The notes beneath the pieces are model-generated. The model did no database searches, was not told where the DNA came from, and saw nothing but the letters and a program-made list of their open reading frames with translations. Below are positions 51,562 through 60,581 of a DNA stretch of 64,000 nt, piece after piece. Positions within the stretch are counted from its first letter, which is position 1. Each line of letters starts with the position of its first letter. Source of the stretch: Cyanobium sp. PLM2.Bin73 (GTDB lineage Bacteria; Cyanobacteriota; Cyanobacteriia; PCC-6307; Cyanobiaceae); the NCBI GenBank assembly GCA_007694915.1, contig REEV01000098.1:1-64000 (forward strand), in the 5' to 3' direction. Both the position numbers and the translations under genes were made by a program.

Positions 51562-52416
51562 TTGGTTCACTTCTTCGCCAAAGCAACAGCAATCCTTGGT
51601 ATGGCCGCTTCAGCGCCTGCCCTGCCCCTGTTGATGGCGCCTGCCGCCATGGCGGCCCAGCCCGGAGTGCCGAGCTACCAGCTCCCCAATTCCCTGCAGG
51701 TGGACGAGCTCGCCGATGGCCGCCTCGCCAGCGCCTCCGGCACATCGGTGGCCCTGTCGGTGCCGCTGCCCCCGGCCGCGCCGCGGATCTTCGCCATCAC
51801 CCCGGAGCGCCGGGCCCTGCTCAACACCATCCGCTACGCGGAAGGCACCTGGGCCAACGGTGAAGACCGGGGCTACTGGATCATGTTCGGCGGCGGCCTG
51901 ATGCCCTCCCTCGACCGTCACCCCGACCGGGTGGTGCGCTCCGCCCGCTACGCCAGTGCCGCCGCCGGCGCCTACCAGTTCATGCCGCCCACCTGGGCCA
52001 TGGTCACCCGCTCCCTGGGCCTGCGCACCCACGGACCCCAGGCCTTCGGTCCCCACGTCCAGGACCAGGCGGCCATCTACCTGGTGCAGCGCCGCGGCGC
52101 CCTGGCCCTGGCCGACCGCGGTGAGTTCAGCCCCGATCTGGCCAACCGTCTGGCCCCGGAATGGGCCTCGTTCCCCACCCTGGCCGGCCGCAGCTTCTAT
52201 GGCCAGCCGGTGAAGCGCTACGACGACCTGCGCCGCTTCTACGAGGCCAACCTGCACCAGCTGCGCGCCCATGTACGCGCCCGTCAGCAGGAGGCCCTGC
52301 TGGCCGCGGCCGCCGAGTCAGCCAAAGCGGAGCCTGCCGAGGTGTGTGCCCCGGCCGATTCCCTGCGCTGCCGCCTCGAGGCCCTGGAGACCATCGGACC
52401 CCGCAGCCGCGGATGA
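51562..52416 (+). CDS. Secreted muramidase, lambda-endolysin-like (GH104)
   Basis: This 284-residue protein has a signal peptide (KATAILGMAASAPALPLLMAPAAMA). Its lysozyme-like domain has LLNTIRYAEGTWANGEDRGYWIMFGGGLM, SAAGAYQFMPPTWAMVTRSLG, and FGPHVQDQAAIYLVQRRGAL. The Glu in YAEGT corresponds to the catalytic Glu of lambda transglycosylase. A 70-residue C-terminal helical tail follows. It probably cuts peptidoglycan in the periplasm. TTG at 51562 is preferred because it keeps the Lys before the signal helix; ATG at 51601 is possible. The 195-bp gap upstream (51367-51561) is AT-rich with no gene. Confidence 0.75.
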   Translation: MVHFFAKATAILGMAASAPALPLLMAPAAMAAQPGVPSYQLPNSLQVDELADGRLASASGTSVALSVPLPPAAPRIFAITPERRALLNTIRYAEGTWANGEDRGYWIMFGGGLMPSLDRHPDRVVRSARYASAAAGAYQFMPPTWAMVTRSLGLRTHGPQAFGPHVQDQAAIYLVQRRGALALADRGEFSPDLANRLAPEWASFPTLAGRSFYGQPVKRYDDLRRFYEANLHQLRAHVRARQQEALLAAAAESAKAEPAEVCAPADSLRCRLEALETIGPRSRG

Positions 52417-52431
52417 GAGCCTGACCCCGGC

Positions 52432-53265
52432 TCAGCTCTCGTCGCTGCTCAACCTGCTGCGCCCCACTGTGTTCTGGGCCAGCAGGTAGGCGGCGAGCAC
52501 CGCCCCGGAAAAGCCAAGGGCGTTGCGGGCCAGGGGCAGCAGGTCGCTGGTGCGGGTGACGATCGGTGCAACGCCGAACACCCCGAACAGAATGATCCAC
52601 AGGGGCGAGAGCAACAGCACCCAGGTCCACTCCACGGTGCGCCCCGGCTTGCGCGGATAAGCGGCAAAGCCCACGATCAGGCCACCCAGGATCGACGTCA
52701 CCAGCGTGAGCACCCACTGTTCCTGGGGCAGACCGGGCACCACCTGGCAGCCTCCCCGGTCGAGGCAGAGCTCCACCGCCGCCAGGGCATCCACGATGGC
52801 GCCGTCTTCGCCGTGGTCACGCACGTAGTACTGGTTGCCGAAGCGCGTCTGCAGCTCCACCCAGTAGGTGCGGGGCATCAGGGCGAACAGGGCGTCTCCC
52901 ACGTTGAAGTTGAGCAGGTTGCCACCGCGGGGATCGGCCACCAGCAGCAGGGAGCGCTCGTCCAGTTGCCAGAAGTCCTTCACCGCCAGGCCGGGGGTGC
53001 GCTCGTACTGGGTGAGCACCCGCAGCTTCCAGCCGCTGCGGGCCTCCACCGCGCTCAGCTCCTGCTCCAGGGCGGTGCGCTGGCTGTCGGTGAAGGCCCG
53101 GGCCAGATCGATCACCGGGGTGGGGTGATCTGGCAGCAGCTCAGGGTTGTCGTAGGCCAGGGCCGGCGCCGCCCAGCTCCCCAGCGTGAGCAGCAGCACC
53201 AGGCCGGCCGCCGCCAGATGGGCCCTCAACCGTGCCGCTGTCCTCGCCGTGATCACCCCAGCCAT
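52432..53265 (-). CDS. TPM-domain protein, Psb32/TLP18.3-like
   Basis: This 277-residue protein has a signal/anchor LVLLLTLGSWAAPALA and a TPM domain (PVIDLARAFTDSQRTALEQELSAVEARSGWKLRVLTQYERTPG ... LLLVADPRGGNLLNFNVGDALFALMPRTYWVELQTRFGN). Two or three C-terminal membrane helices follow. In cyanobacteria and chloroplasts Psb32/TLP18.3 protects photosystem II and helps its repair. ATG at 53265 was used; GTG at 53256 or ATG at 53289 are alternatives. It is divergent from midA. Confidence 0.75.
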   Translation of the reverse strand: MAGVITARTAARLRAHLAAAGLVLLLTLGSWAAPALAYDNPELLPDHPTPVIDLARAFTDSQRTALEQELSAVEARSGWKLRVLTQYERTPGLAVKDFWQLDERSLLLVADPRGGNLLNFNVGDALFALMPRTYWVELQTRFGNQYYVRDHGEDGAIVDALAAVELCLDRGGCQVVPGLPQEQWVLTLVTSILGGLIVGFAAYPRKPGRTVEWTWVLLLSPLWIILFGVFGVAPIVTRTSDLLPLARNALGFSGAVLAAYLLAQNTVGRSRLSSDES

Positions 53266-53313
53266 GCCCCTGCTCCGTCGAAGATGCATTCTCCCTGAGC
53301 CGGAGTCTGCGGC

Positions 53314-54507
53314 GTGAGCGTTCCCGGCTGGCTGCGGCAGCGCCTGGAGGCCGCCGGCGGTGCCGTGCCCTTCTCCACCTACATGGACTGGGTGCTGCAC
53401 GATCCGCGCCATGGCGCCTACGGCAGTGGCCGGCTGCGGATCGGCACCGCCGGCGACTTCGCCACGGCCCCCTCCCTGGGCCCCGACTTCGCGGGTCTCC
53501 TGGCCCCCCAGCTGGCCGACTGGCTGGCGGAGCTGGCGGCGGCCGGGCCGGGCCCCGTGGCCCTGGTGGAGGCCGGACCCGGCGAGGGCAGCCTGGCGGC
53601 GGATCTGGCAGCGGCCCTGGCGGCCGGCTGGCCCGAGCTGGCCCGGCGCTGCGAGCTGGTGCTGGTGGAGCCCAACCCCGGCATGGCCGAGCGCCAGCGC
53701 CGGCGGCTCGCCGATGGCCCCCTGCCCTGCCGCTGGAGCTCCTTCGCCGAGCTGGCGGCAGCGCCGCGGCGGGGGGTGCTGCTGGCCCATGAGGTGCTCG
53801 ATGCCCTGCCGGTGGAGCGGATCACGTGGGACGGGGCACTCTGGCGCCGGCAGCAGGTGGTGCTCCGCGATCGGCCTGATGCTGAGCCCTCGCTGCGGCT
53901 GGAGCCCGGCGAGTCCCTGGAGGCGGCGATGCTGGCGCCTCTCGCCGCCCTGGAACTCCTGAGCCCCGGCGCCCAGCGCCCGCCGGGCTGGACCACCGAG
54001 CTCCATCCGGGCCTGGGGGCCTGGCTGCAGGAGGCGGCCGCCGCCGTGGCCGAGGGCCCGCTGCTGGTGATCGACTATGCCCTCGAGGCCCACCGCTACT
54101 ACGCCCCGGCCCGCAGCGACGGCACCCTGATGGCCTACTGGGGCCAGCAGGCCGGTGCTGACCCCCTGGACCAGCCCGGCAGCACCGACCTCACCGCCCA
54201 CCTCTGCATCGACAGCCTGCAGGAGGCCGCCGCCGCCGCCGGCTGGCGGTCCCTGGGGCACTGCCGCCAGGGCCAGGCCCTGCTCGCTCTCGGTCTGGCC
54301 GAGCGCCTGCACGGCCTGCAGAGCCTTCAGGGGCCGGCCCTGGCCCAGGCCCTGGCGCGCCGCGAAGCCCTGCTGCGCCTGGTCGATCCCCATGCGCTCG
54401 GGGATTTCCGCTGGCTGGCCTTCGCCCGCGACCACCTCGACGGCCACCCGGAACGCAGCCCCCGCGGGCAGCCCCGCTTCCTCGCCGAACCCGCCGCCGG
54501 CCCCTGA
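53314..54507 (+). CDS. MidA/NDUFAF7-family methyltransferase
   Basis: This 397-residue SAM-dependent methyltransferase has the MidA signatures FSTYMDWVLHDPRHGAYG, GDFATAPSLGPDFAGLLAPQLADWL, VEAGPGEGSLAADLAAAL (motif I), EPNPGMAERQ, LLAHEVLDALPVER and LLVIDYALEAHRYY. The family methylates an arginine in respiratory complex I and supports its assembly. In cyanobacteria it may serve NDH-1. GTG start. It precedes the Mrp cluster by 49 bp, the Mrp D subunit being itself complex I-related. Confidence 0.88.
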   Translation: MSVPGWLRQRLEAAGGAVPFSTYMDWVLHDPRHGAYGSGRLRIGTAGDFATAPSLGPDFAGLLAPQLADWLAELAAAGPGPVALVEAGPGEGSLAADLAAALAAGWPELARRCELVLVEPNPGMAERQRRRLADGPLPCRWSSFAELAAAPRRGVLLAHEVLDALPVERITWDGALWRRQQVVLRDRPDAEPSLRLEPGESLEAAMLAPLAALELLSPGAQRPPGWTTELHPGLGAWLQEAAAAVAEGPLLVIDYALEAHRYYAPARSDGTLMAYWGQQAGADPLDQPGSTDLTAHLCIDSLQEAAAAAGWRSLGHCRQGQALLALGLAERLHGLQSLQGPALAQALARREALLRLVDPHALGDFRWLAFARDHLDGHPERSPRGQPRFLAEPAAGP

Positions 54508-54556
54508 CCCAACCGCCGGATGGCACGGCTAAGGTTCGTCGCTTCCCGCCGCCGCC

Positions 54557-54964
54557 GTGCCCGACCCCTTCCGATTGCTGGAGGCCATGGTGCTGCTCAC
54601 GGCCCTGGTGGGATTGCTGGGGCTGATCTGGCGCCGCAATCTGTTTCTGCGTGCCCTTGCCCTCGATGTGATGGGCACGGGTGCGATCTCGCTGTTCGTG
54701 CTGGTGGCCGCCCGCAGCGGTCTGCGCACGCCGATCCTGGCCCGCGGGGAACTGGCCCTCACCGCCGTGCCCTCGATTGCCTGGGCTGACGCCATCCCCC
54801 AGGCCGTCATCCTCACCGCGATCGTCATCGGTCTATCGATCCAGGCCCTCCTGCTGGTGGTGATCGCCCGCCTGTCGCGCCTCGATCCCCTGCTGGACAC
54901 GGCCAGCTTCGAGGCCCTGGTGATCGCCGCTCCCCCCGAGGCGGCAGCGGGCCGGCGCGCCTGA
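54557..54964 (+). CDS. mrpC: Mrp-type antiporter subunit C-like (NuoK-related)
   Basis: This 135-residue protein has three membrane helices (MVLLTALVGLLGLIWRRNLFLRALALDVMGTGAISLFVLVAA ... AVILTAIVIGLSIQALLLVVIARL). ADAIPQAVILTAIVIGLSI matches the NuoK/MrpC core DPxxQALxLTAIVIG. It starts at GTG and is first in a seven-gene run with overlaps or tiny gaps. It is part of the membrane Na+/H+ antiporter. Confidence 0.83.
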   Translation: MPDPFRLLEAMVLLTALVGLLGLIWRRNLFLRALALDVMGTGAISLFVLVAARSGLRTPILARGELALTAVPSIAWADAIPQAVILTAIVIGLSIQALLLVVIARLSRLDPLLDTASFEALVIAAPPEAAAGRRA

Positions 54965-54968
54965 ACCG

Positions 54969-56543
54969 ATGGTCGATCCCACGACGCTGGATGCCTGGTT
55001 GATTGCCTGGCTGCTGCTGCCCTTCCTGGCGGCCTTCAGCTCGGCGTTGCTGCCCCGTCTGGCCCGCCCCCTCGCTCTGGTGTGCGTGCTCACCACCCTG
55101 GCCTGGGGCGTTTGGGCCAGCCTCCCCGGGCGGCAGGTGCTGTTTGAACTGATCGGCAGCCTCGGGGTTCAGCTGCAGCTCGATGGGGTCGCGGCACCGT
55201 TTCTGCTGCTCAACGCCCTGGTGGTGCTGGCGGTGCTGGTGGACAGCTGGCGGCAGCCGCCACCGGGTCCCTTTCTGCTGTTGCTGATGGTGCTGCTGGG
55301 GGGCCTCAATTCCTCCTTCCTGGCCACCGATCTGGTGAGCCTCTACGTGGCCCTGGAGGTGGTGGGAATCACCGCCTTCTTGCTCATCCTCCAGAGCCGT
55401 GAGCCGCGCCAGCTCTGGATCGCCCTGCGCTACCTGCTGGTGGGCAATGGCGTGATGACGCTGTTCCTGATCGGCACTGGCCTTCTCTATCTTTATACCG
55501 GCAGTTTTCGCCTGCAGTCCCTGCAGGACCTGCCACCAGGCAGCACCACCCTGGCTGTGGGGCTGGCGCTCGTGATGCTGGGTCTGCTCACCAAGGCGGG
55601 CGTGTTCCTCAGCGGACTCTGGCTGCCCCAGACCCATGCCGAGGCCCCGGCCCAGGTGTCGGCGCTGCTCTCGGGGGTGGTGGTGGCCGGCGGGATCTGC
55701 CCTCTGCTGCGGCTGGCCCTGCTGCTCCCTGCCCAGCAACCGGTTTTCACCTGGGTTGGCCTGGCGAGTGTGCTGCTCGGCCTGGTGTATGCCCTCGGCG
55801 ACGGTGATCTGAAGCGCCTTCTGGCCTGGAGCACCCTCTCCCAGATGGGCTTCGCCCTGCTCAACCCCGCCGCCGGAGGCCTGTTCGTGCTCGGCCATGG
55901 CGTAGCCAAGGGGGCCCTCTTCCTGGCCGCTGGCAAGGTGCCCAGCCGCGACCTGTCCCTCTGGGGCCGGCAACCCCTCGCTCCGGCCCTGGCCCTGCCC
56001 CTGCTGGTGGGAGCCCTCTCGATCGCTGGAGCGCCGCCGCTGCTGGGCTACTACACCAAGGCCACCCTGGAGACCCTGCCGATCACCGGCATTCCCGGGC
56101 TGCCGGTGCAGCTGCTGGGTTGGCTCCTGCCGCTGCTGATGGTGGGCACGGCGGCGGTCTACGCACGCATCTGCTGGCTGCCCCTGGGAGCCGGCTGGCA
56201 GGTGCCGGCGCCCGGGGGGCTGCTGCTCGCCCTAGTGCTGGTGCTGGTGGGCCTGGTGGCGCCCCTCCTCCCCGGTGGTTCGCCCTTCCCCAGTACAGCG
56301 GCGCTCGGGAAGGGGCTGGGGGTGCTCGCCGCAGGCGCCGCTGTGGAGGCCCTGCGCCGCGGGCTGCGCAGGCCGGTGACGGCCCTTGGCTTCCGCCATC
56401 GCCTGAGGCTGCCTAACCTGGAGAGCCTGATCGACCTGCTCGGAGCCCTGGCCGTGGTGGGGGCGGGGCTGCAGCTGCTGCTGCTGCGCATGCAGCCCCT
56501 GAGCGCCGATCTGCTGGTAGTGGAGGCGGTATGTCTCGTCTGA
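54969..56543 (+). CDS. mrpD: Mrp-type antiporter subunit D (NuoL/M/N-related)
   Basis: This 524-residue protein has about 14 membrane helices of the proton-conducting membrane transporter family. The helix with DLVSLYVALEVVGITAFLLI carries the conserved Glu, and LTKAGVFLSGLWLPQTHAEAPAQVSALLSGVVVAGG is the classic Lys/His segment. Subunit D carries ion translocation in Mrp complexes. It is the only such large subunit in the cluster. It lies 4 bp after mrpC and overlaps mrpE by 13 bp. Confidence 0.92.
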   Translation: MVDPTTLDAWLIAWLLLPFLAAFSSALLPRLARPLALVCVLTTLAWGVWASLPGRQVLFELIGSLGVQLQLDGVAAPFLLLNALVVLAVLVDSWRQPPPGPFLLLLMVLLGGLNSSFLATDLVSLYVALEVVGITAFLLILQSREPRQLWIALRYLLVGNGVMTLFLIGTGLLYLYTGSFRLQSLQDLPPGSTTLAVGLALVMLGLLTKAGVFLSGLWLPQTHAEAPAQVSALLSGVVVAGGICPLLRLALLLPAQQPVFTWVGLASVLLGLVYALGDGDLKRLLAWSTLSQMGFALLNPAAGGLFVLGHGVAKGALFLAAGKVPSRDLSLWGRQPLAPALALPLLVGALSIAGAPPLLGYYTKATLETLPITGIPGLPVQLLGWLLPLLMVGTAAVYARICWLPLGAGWQVPAPGGLLLALVLVLVGLVAPLLPGGSPFPSTAALGKGLGVLAAGAAVEALRRGLRRPVTALGFRHRLRLPNLESLIDLLGALAVVGAGLQLLLLRMQPLSADLLVVEAVCLV

Positions 56544-56938
56544 TCGTGATCGCCCTGCGGATGCTGATCTGGCTGCTGCTCAGCGCCGATCCAGAGCTGC
56601 TCAATGTGGCCATCGGTCTGGCGGTATCCCTGGCACTGCCGCTGCCGCGGCGTGTGCGGGCTCTCTCTCCCGGTCAGTTCTGGCGAGCCCTCGGCGAAAG
56701 TGTCACCGCCCTGCCCCAGGCCTACAGCCAGGCCGCCCGGCTGCTCCTGCACCGACGGCTGGAGGAGAGCGTCGTGCACGATGAGCCGGCCCGGGTCGGC
56801 GGCCGTGCTTCCAGCGTGCTGGTGTTCCTGGACGTGTTCCGCATCACCCTCACCCCCTTCACCATTGCCCTGGGGCTGGAGGGCGGCGGCCGCCGCTACC
56901 GGGTGCACGAGCTGGTTTTCGAGGAGAAGGAGCGATGA
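56531..56938 (+). CDS. mrpE: Mrp-type antiporter subunit E
   Basis: This 135-residue protein has one or two N-terminal membrane helices (LIVIALRMLIWLLLSADPELLNVAIGLAVSLALPLP) and a soluble C-terminal part ending RITLTPFTIALGLEGGGRRYRVHELVFEE, both typical of MrpE/MnhE. It overlaps mrpD by 13 bp and mrpF by 4 bp. Confidence 0.88.
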   Translation: MSRLIVIALRMLIWLLLSADPELLNVAIGLAVSLALPLPRRVRALSPGQFWRALGESVTALPQAYSQAARLLLHRRLEESVVHDEPARVGGRASSVLVFLDVFRITLTPFTIALGLEGGGRRYRVHELVFEEKER

Positions 56939-57183
56939 GCCTGCTCGTGTTCGGCATGGTGCTGGCCCTGCTGCTGCCGATCCTGGTGGTCTGCCGCCGC
57001 ACCGATGTGTGGCACCGCCTGGCCGCCTTCGCCAGCGTGTCCACCAAGGTGGCGATGGTGATGCTGGTGGTGTCGGTGGTGCGCGACGACTGGATGGTGG
57101 GTCTGGTGGGCGTGATCGTGCTCAGCGTGGGCAACGGCGCCGTGATGCTGCTCGCCAACCTGCTGCAGGGGGTGGAGGGATGA
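56935..57183 (+). CDS. mrpF: Mrp-type antiporter subunit F
   Basis: This 82-residue protein has three helices (LLVFGMVLALLLPILVVCRRTDVWHRLAAFASVSTKVAMVMLVVSVVRDDWMVGLVGVIVLSVGNGAVMLLANLL). Size and the gene order E-F-G match MrpF. It overlaps mrpE and mrpG by four bases each. Confidence 0.85.
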   Translation: MSLLVFGMVLALLLPILVVCRRTDVWHRLAAFASVSTKVAMVMLVVSVVRDDWMVGLVGVIVLSVGNGAVMLLANLLQGVEG

Positions 57184-57500
57184 GTGGCGCGCTGCTGGCC
57201 GATGCCCCTGGGGTGCTGGCGGCCCTGGCCCAGGGCGCCAGCGCGGTGCTGCTGGGGCTGGGGCTGCTGTTCTGGTTTGCCGGCAGTTGGCCCCTGCTGG
57301 GCCGGGCCAGCTACCTCACCAAGCTGCACTACCTGGGCATCTCCGACACCCTCGGCTCGGCGCTGATGTTGCTGGGGCTGCTGCTGCGCTTCCAGCGCGA
57401 GTGGCCGCTGCTGGTGCTGGCGCTGCTGTCGCTGGTGGTGTGGAACACGATCTTCGGCTACGTGCTGGCGGCCTGCTCCCAGCCCCGCCGCCGCCCCTGA
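57180..57500 (+). CDS. mrpG: Mrp-type antiporter subunit G
   Basis: This 106-residue protein has three helices and LGISDTLGSALMLLGLLLRF, the MrpG/MnhG core where H-x-x-G-x-x-D-T precedes helix two (KLHYLGISDTLGSA). The ATG overlaps mrpF as ATGA. Confidence 0.87.
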   Translation: MSGALLADAPGVLAALAQGASAVLLGLGLLFWFAGSWPLLGRASYLTKLHYLGISDTLGSALMLLGLLLRFQREWPLLVLALLSLVVWNTIFGYVLAACSQPRRRP

Positions 57501-57508
57501 CCCTGGCC

Positions 57509-58063
57509 ATGACCCTCGGCTCCGACCTGCCCCTGCTGCTGCCGCTCACGGCCCTGCTGCCGCTGACGGCGATCCTGGTGGTGGTGCAGAGCAACCCCTA
57601 CCAGACCCTGGTGCTGCGCGGCATCCTCGGGGCCGTGGCGGCGCTGATCTACGCCCTGCTGGGCGCGGCCGACGTGGCCCTCACCGAGGCCCTGGTGGGC
57701 ACCCTGCTCTCCACCACCCTCTACGCGGTGGCCCTGCGCTCCTCGATGGTGCTGCGCCTGGCACGGCCGGCCGGCGCCGAGCCCTTGCCGGGGGAGCTGC
57801 GCCAGCAGCTGGAGGCCTGGCTGGAACCCCTCAGCCTGCGGCTGGAGCTGCTGGAGCAGGGCCAGGCCGGCGACCTCCATGGCCTGCTGGAGTGGCAGCC
57901 CCAGGCCCGTGAGCTGCAGCTGCGCCTGCACAGTCCGCGGCTGCTGCAGCGCCTGGCCGCCCTGCCGCGCACCGGCGGCTGGGGTGATCTGAGCGCCGCC
58001 TTGCGGCTGGTGCCGGCTGCTAGCGAGCCCAACCCCGACCCAACCGTGAGCGCGGAGCGATGA
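57509..58063 (+). CDS. MrpA C-terminal-like / DUF4040 subunit with soluble tail
   Basis: This 184-residue protein has an N-terminal part of about 75 residues with three helices (LPLTAILVVVQSNPYQTLVLRGILGAVAALIYALLGAADVALTEALVGTLLSTTLYAVALR). The LGAADVALTEALVG motif is that of the DUF4040/MbhE-like piece that forms the C-terminal end of MrpA elsewhere. Residues 85-184 are a soluble Leu/Gln-rich helical tail of unknown role. The large NuoL-like body of MrpA is absent from the cluster. Confidence 0.78.
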   Translation: MTLGSDLPLLLPLTALLPLTAILVVVQSNPYQTLVLRGILGAVAALIYALLGAADVALTEALVGTLLSTTLYAVALRSSMVLRLARPAGAEPLPGELRQQLEAWLEPLSLRLELLEQGQAGDLHGLLEWQPQARELQLRLHSPRLLQRLAALPRTGGWGDLSAALRLVPAASEPNPDPTVSAER

Positions 58064-58737
58064 ACAGCATCCACCTGCGCGTGGTGTACGGACCGGCGGC
58101 CGTGCTGGTGTGTCTGCTGCCCCTGGGCCTGACCCTGCCGCCCCTGCCGGATGTCAGCGCCACGGTGGCCGAGCTGCTGGAGGCGGGGCGGGTGCCCAAC
58201 CTGGTGGCCACGGTGATCCTGCACACCCGCCTCTACGACACGGTGGCCGAGGTTGTGGTGTTCACACTGGCCTCGATCGGCGTGCGCTGGATCTTCAGCG
58301 GCGATCCGCTCCAGCGCCGCATCCGCGTGCTCCAGGACGCCCCCTCAGTGGTGCTCTGCCAGCTGGGCGCCACGGTGTGCGCTCTGGTGGGGGTGGAACT
58401 TGCCCTGCGCGGCCATCTCTCCCCCGGTGGTGGCTTTGCGGCCGGGGTGGCCGGCGGCACCGCCATCGGCCTGCTGCTGATCAGCGGCTCGCTGCGTCTG
58501 GTCGACCGCTTCTACAACCGCTACCGCGCCGACCTGTGGGAGAAGGGGGCGGTGGTGGTGTTCCTGCTGCTGGCCTTCCTCAGCCTCGAGGGCCTGGGGC
58601 CGGCCATGGGTGGACGCTTCGGCGCGATCGCCAGTGGCGGCCTGATCCCCCTGCTCAACGTGCTGGTGGCCATGAAGGTGACGCTGGGGTCGTGGGCGAT
58701 GGTGCAGCTGCTGGTGCGCTACCGGGGGCTGCTCTGA
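58060..58737 (+). CDS. mrpB: Mrp-type antiporter subunit B
   Basis: This 225-residue protein carries the MnhB domain: ILHTRLYDTVAEVVVFTLASIGVRW, then GHLSPGGGFAAGVAGGTAIGLLLISG, whose GHxxPGGGFxxG is diagnostic. The first 70 residues resemble the MrpA tail that often fuses to MrpB. It overlaps the previous gene by four bases and ends the operon, converging on the CPA2 antiporter with 28 bp between. Confidence 0.9.
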   Translation: MNSIHLRVVYGPAAVLVCLLPLGLTLPPLPDVSATVAELLEAGRVPNLVATVILHTRLYDTVAEVVVFTLASIGVRWIFSGDPLQRRIRVLQDAPSVVLCQLGATVCALVGVELALRGHLSPGGGFAAGVAGGTAIGLLLISGSLRLVDRFYNRYRADLWEKGAVVVFLLLAFLSLEGLGPAMGGRFGAIASGGLIPLLNVLVAMKVTLGSWAMVQLLVRYRGLL

Positions 58738-58765
58738 GCGATCAGCGGGGTTCCGGTCGCGGGGT

Positions 58766-60106
58766 TCAGGAGGGCTGAGCAGCCACTGCGCTGCGGCTGC
58801 CGATCACCAGGCGCAGCAGCACCGGGGCCAGGAAGGTGGTGCCGATCACCATCACCAGCACGGCGGCCTCGAGGGAGGCGGAGAGGATGCCGGCCTGGGT
58901 GCCGAGGCCAAGGAAGATCAGGCCCACCTCGCCGCGGGGCATCATCCCCAGCCCCACCACCAGCCGGTTGCTGGGCTCCTTGCTGGTGTACGTCCAGCCC
59001 GCCGCCACCTTGCCGGCCACCGCCACCACCAGCAGGAACGCCGCCACGATCAGCCCCTCGCGGTTGGCGGGATCGAAGGGGTTGAGCACCGAGAGATCCA
59101 TGCCGGTGCCGATCAGCACGAAGAACACCGTGGCGAACAGCGCCACCAGTGGTTTCACCGCCGTATCGATGTCGTGGGTGTGCTTCGAGGCACTGAGGAT
59201 GAGGCCGGCGGCGAAGGCCCCGAGCGCGGCTTCCAGGCCGATGGCCTGGGCGGCGAAACAGCTGAGCGTGAGCACCACGAAGCTGGCCACGGCCACATCA
59301 CCCGGGGCCTTGAGGCGGTCCACCACCCAGTCGAACGCCGGAGCGGCGGTGCGGCTGAGGAACAGGGCGGCTGCCACGAACACCACAGCGGCGGCGCAGA
59401 GCTTGAGCACCGGGCCAATGCTGAAGGCACCGCCGCCGGCCAGGCTCACCACCACCGCAAGGATGACGATGCCGAGGATGTCGTCGAGCACCGCGGCGCC
59501 GATCACGATCTGGCCCTCTTTCCGCTTCAGCCACTGCAACTCACTGAACACACTGGCGGTGATGCCGATCGAGGTGGCGGTCATGGCCGCGCCGGCGAAC
59601 ACCGCCGGGATCAACGGCACAGCGAACAGGTAGTGGAGGCCAGCCGTGCCCAGGGCGAAGGGCAGCACCACCCCAGTCAGCGCCACACCGGTGGCCTGCA
59701 ATCCCACGGCCACCAGTTCATCGAGCTCGCTCTCCAGGCCGGTGAGGAAGAGCAGGGCGAACAGACCGATCTGGGAGACGGCCTGCAGGCTGGGGAAAGT
59801 TTCCCGGTAGATCTCGGCCACGGTGTCGGCCGGGACATCGGCCAGCGAGCCCACCAGCCCCAGAACGGCTTCACTGAGCTCGGCCTGGGCATCCGGAGGC
59901 ACCACCAGGTGGAGGCCGGAGGCGCCGATCAGCACGCCGGCCACGAGTTCGCCCAGGATGGTGGGCAGCTGCAGGCGCACCATCAGCTCGGCGATGGCGC
60001 GGGCCGCCACGAAGATCACGAGAAAGCGGCCGACCCCGATCAGCGTTTCGGCCACCTCGATCTGGTGACTGCCGATCTCCATCAGCAGTGCGGGTAAGGG
60101 GAGCAT
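58766..60106 (-). CDS. CPA2-family Na+(K+)/H+ antiporter (NapA/NhaS3-like)
   Basis: This 446-residue antiporter has about 12 helices. LPTILGELVAGVLIGASGLHL is the first conserved block; FLTGLESELDELVAVG and AAMTATSIGITASVFSELQWLKRKEGQIVIGAAVLDDILGIVIL with the paired Asp residues follow. LEAALGAFAAGLILSAS and MMPRGEVGLIFLGLG complete the CPA2 pattern. In Synechocystis the NhaS3-type protein of this family is essential for Na+ extrusion. No C-terminal RCK/TrkA-N domain is present. Confidence 0.9.
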   Translation of the reverse strand: MLPLPALLMEIGSHQIEVAETLIGVGRFLVIFVAARAIAELMVRLQLPTILGELVAGVLIGASGLHLVVPPDAQAELSEAVLGLVGSLADVPADTVAEIYRETFPSLQAVSQIGLFALLFLTGLESELDELVAVGLQATGVALTGVVLPFALGTAGLHYLFAVPLIPAVFAGAAMTATSIGITASVFSELQWLKRKEGQIVIGAAVLDDILGIVILAVVVSLAGGGAFSIGPVLKLCAAAVVFVAAALFLSRTAAPAFDWVVDRLKAPGDVAVASFVVLTLSCFAAQAIGLEAALGAFAAGLILSASKHTHDIDTAVKPLVALFATVFFVLIGTGMDLSVLNPFDPANREGLIVAAFLLVVAVAGKVAAGWTYTSKEPSNRLVVGLGMMPRGEVGLIFLGLGTQAGILSASLEAAVLVMVIGTTFLAPVLLRLVIGSRSAVAAQPS

Positions 60107-60581
60107 CGAGCCGAGAGACAGAGTGCGCGCGCCAGTGTCTAGTACAGGTGCCAGGGAAGTTGGTGGCTCGGCAGGAGCCGCGTCCTCAGTCCTACTGATG
60201 GCACCAATCAGCTTCCCTGATCACGTTGGGTCTCGCTAGCAACGGTTGCCCCGCGCGAAGATGTTGTAGCGAGGGGACTGCCCCGGACCGGCCGTCTTGA
60301 TGCCGTCACGGCGTCGGTCGCAGACCGTGAGCTCGGTGTCGATCAGTCCTCAGCCTCCTAGGAGCGATTCCGGAGCGAGGCGCGAGATCGAACGCATATG
60401 CGTGGGACTGAGATGGCCGCGCATGTCCGTCTCCAGCCAGGCCAAGGCCAGCAGGATCAGCAGGCTCACCGTCGGCACTCAAAGGGTTTCGAATCATGGC
60501 CACAGGGCGGCGCCCGTGGCGAACACGACCCAGTTCGTTCCCGACACGCCTAGGTTTCGCCGCCCACCTTCGCCTGTATCA
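60107..60581. other. Intergenic region between divergent antiporter and bicA
   Basis: This 475-bp stretch lacks a convincing gene. It contains a perfect 12-bp palindrome ACGCATATGCGT (60392-60403), a 7-bp direct repeat GGAGCGA at 60361 and 60372 (11-bp period) and a hairpin GGCTC-GGCAG-GAGCC near 60165. A minus-strand frame of 39 codons (60350-60469, SLLILLALAWLETDMRGHL) has a hydrophobic start but no recognised family. The region probably holds promoters and operators for both flanking transporters. Confidence 0.5.

Noticed and set aside
60350-60469. 39-codon minus-strand frame as a membrane peptide
   Set aside because: Hydrophobic only over ten residues, GTG start without a ribosome site, no family; noted in the intergenic entry only.
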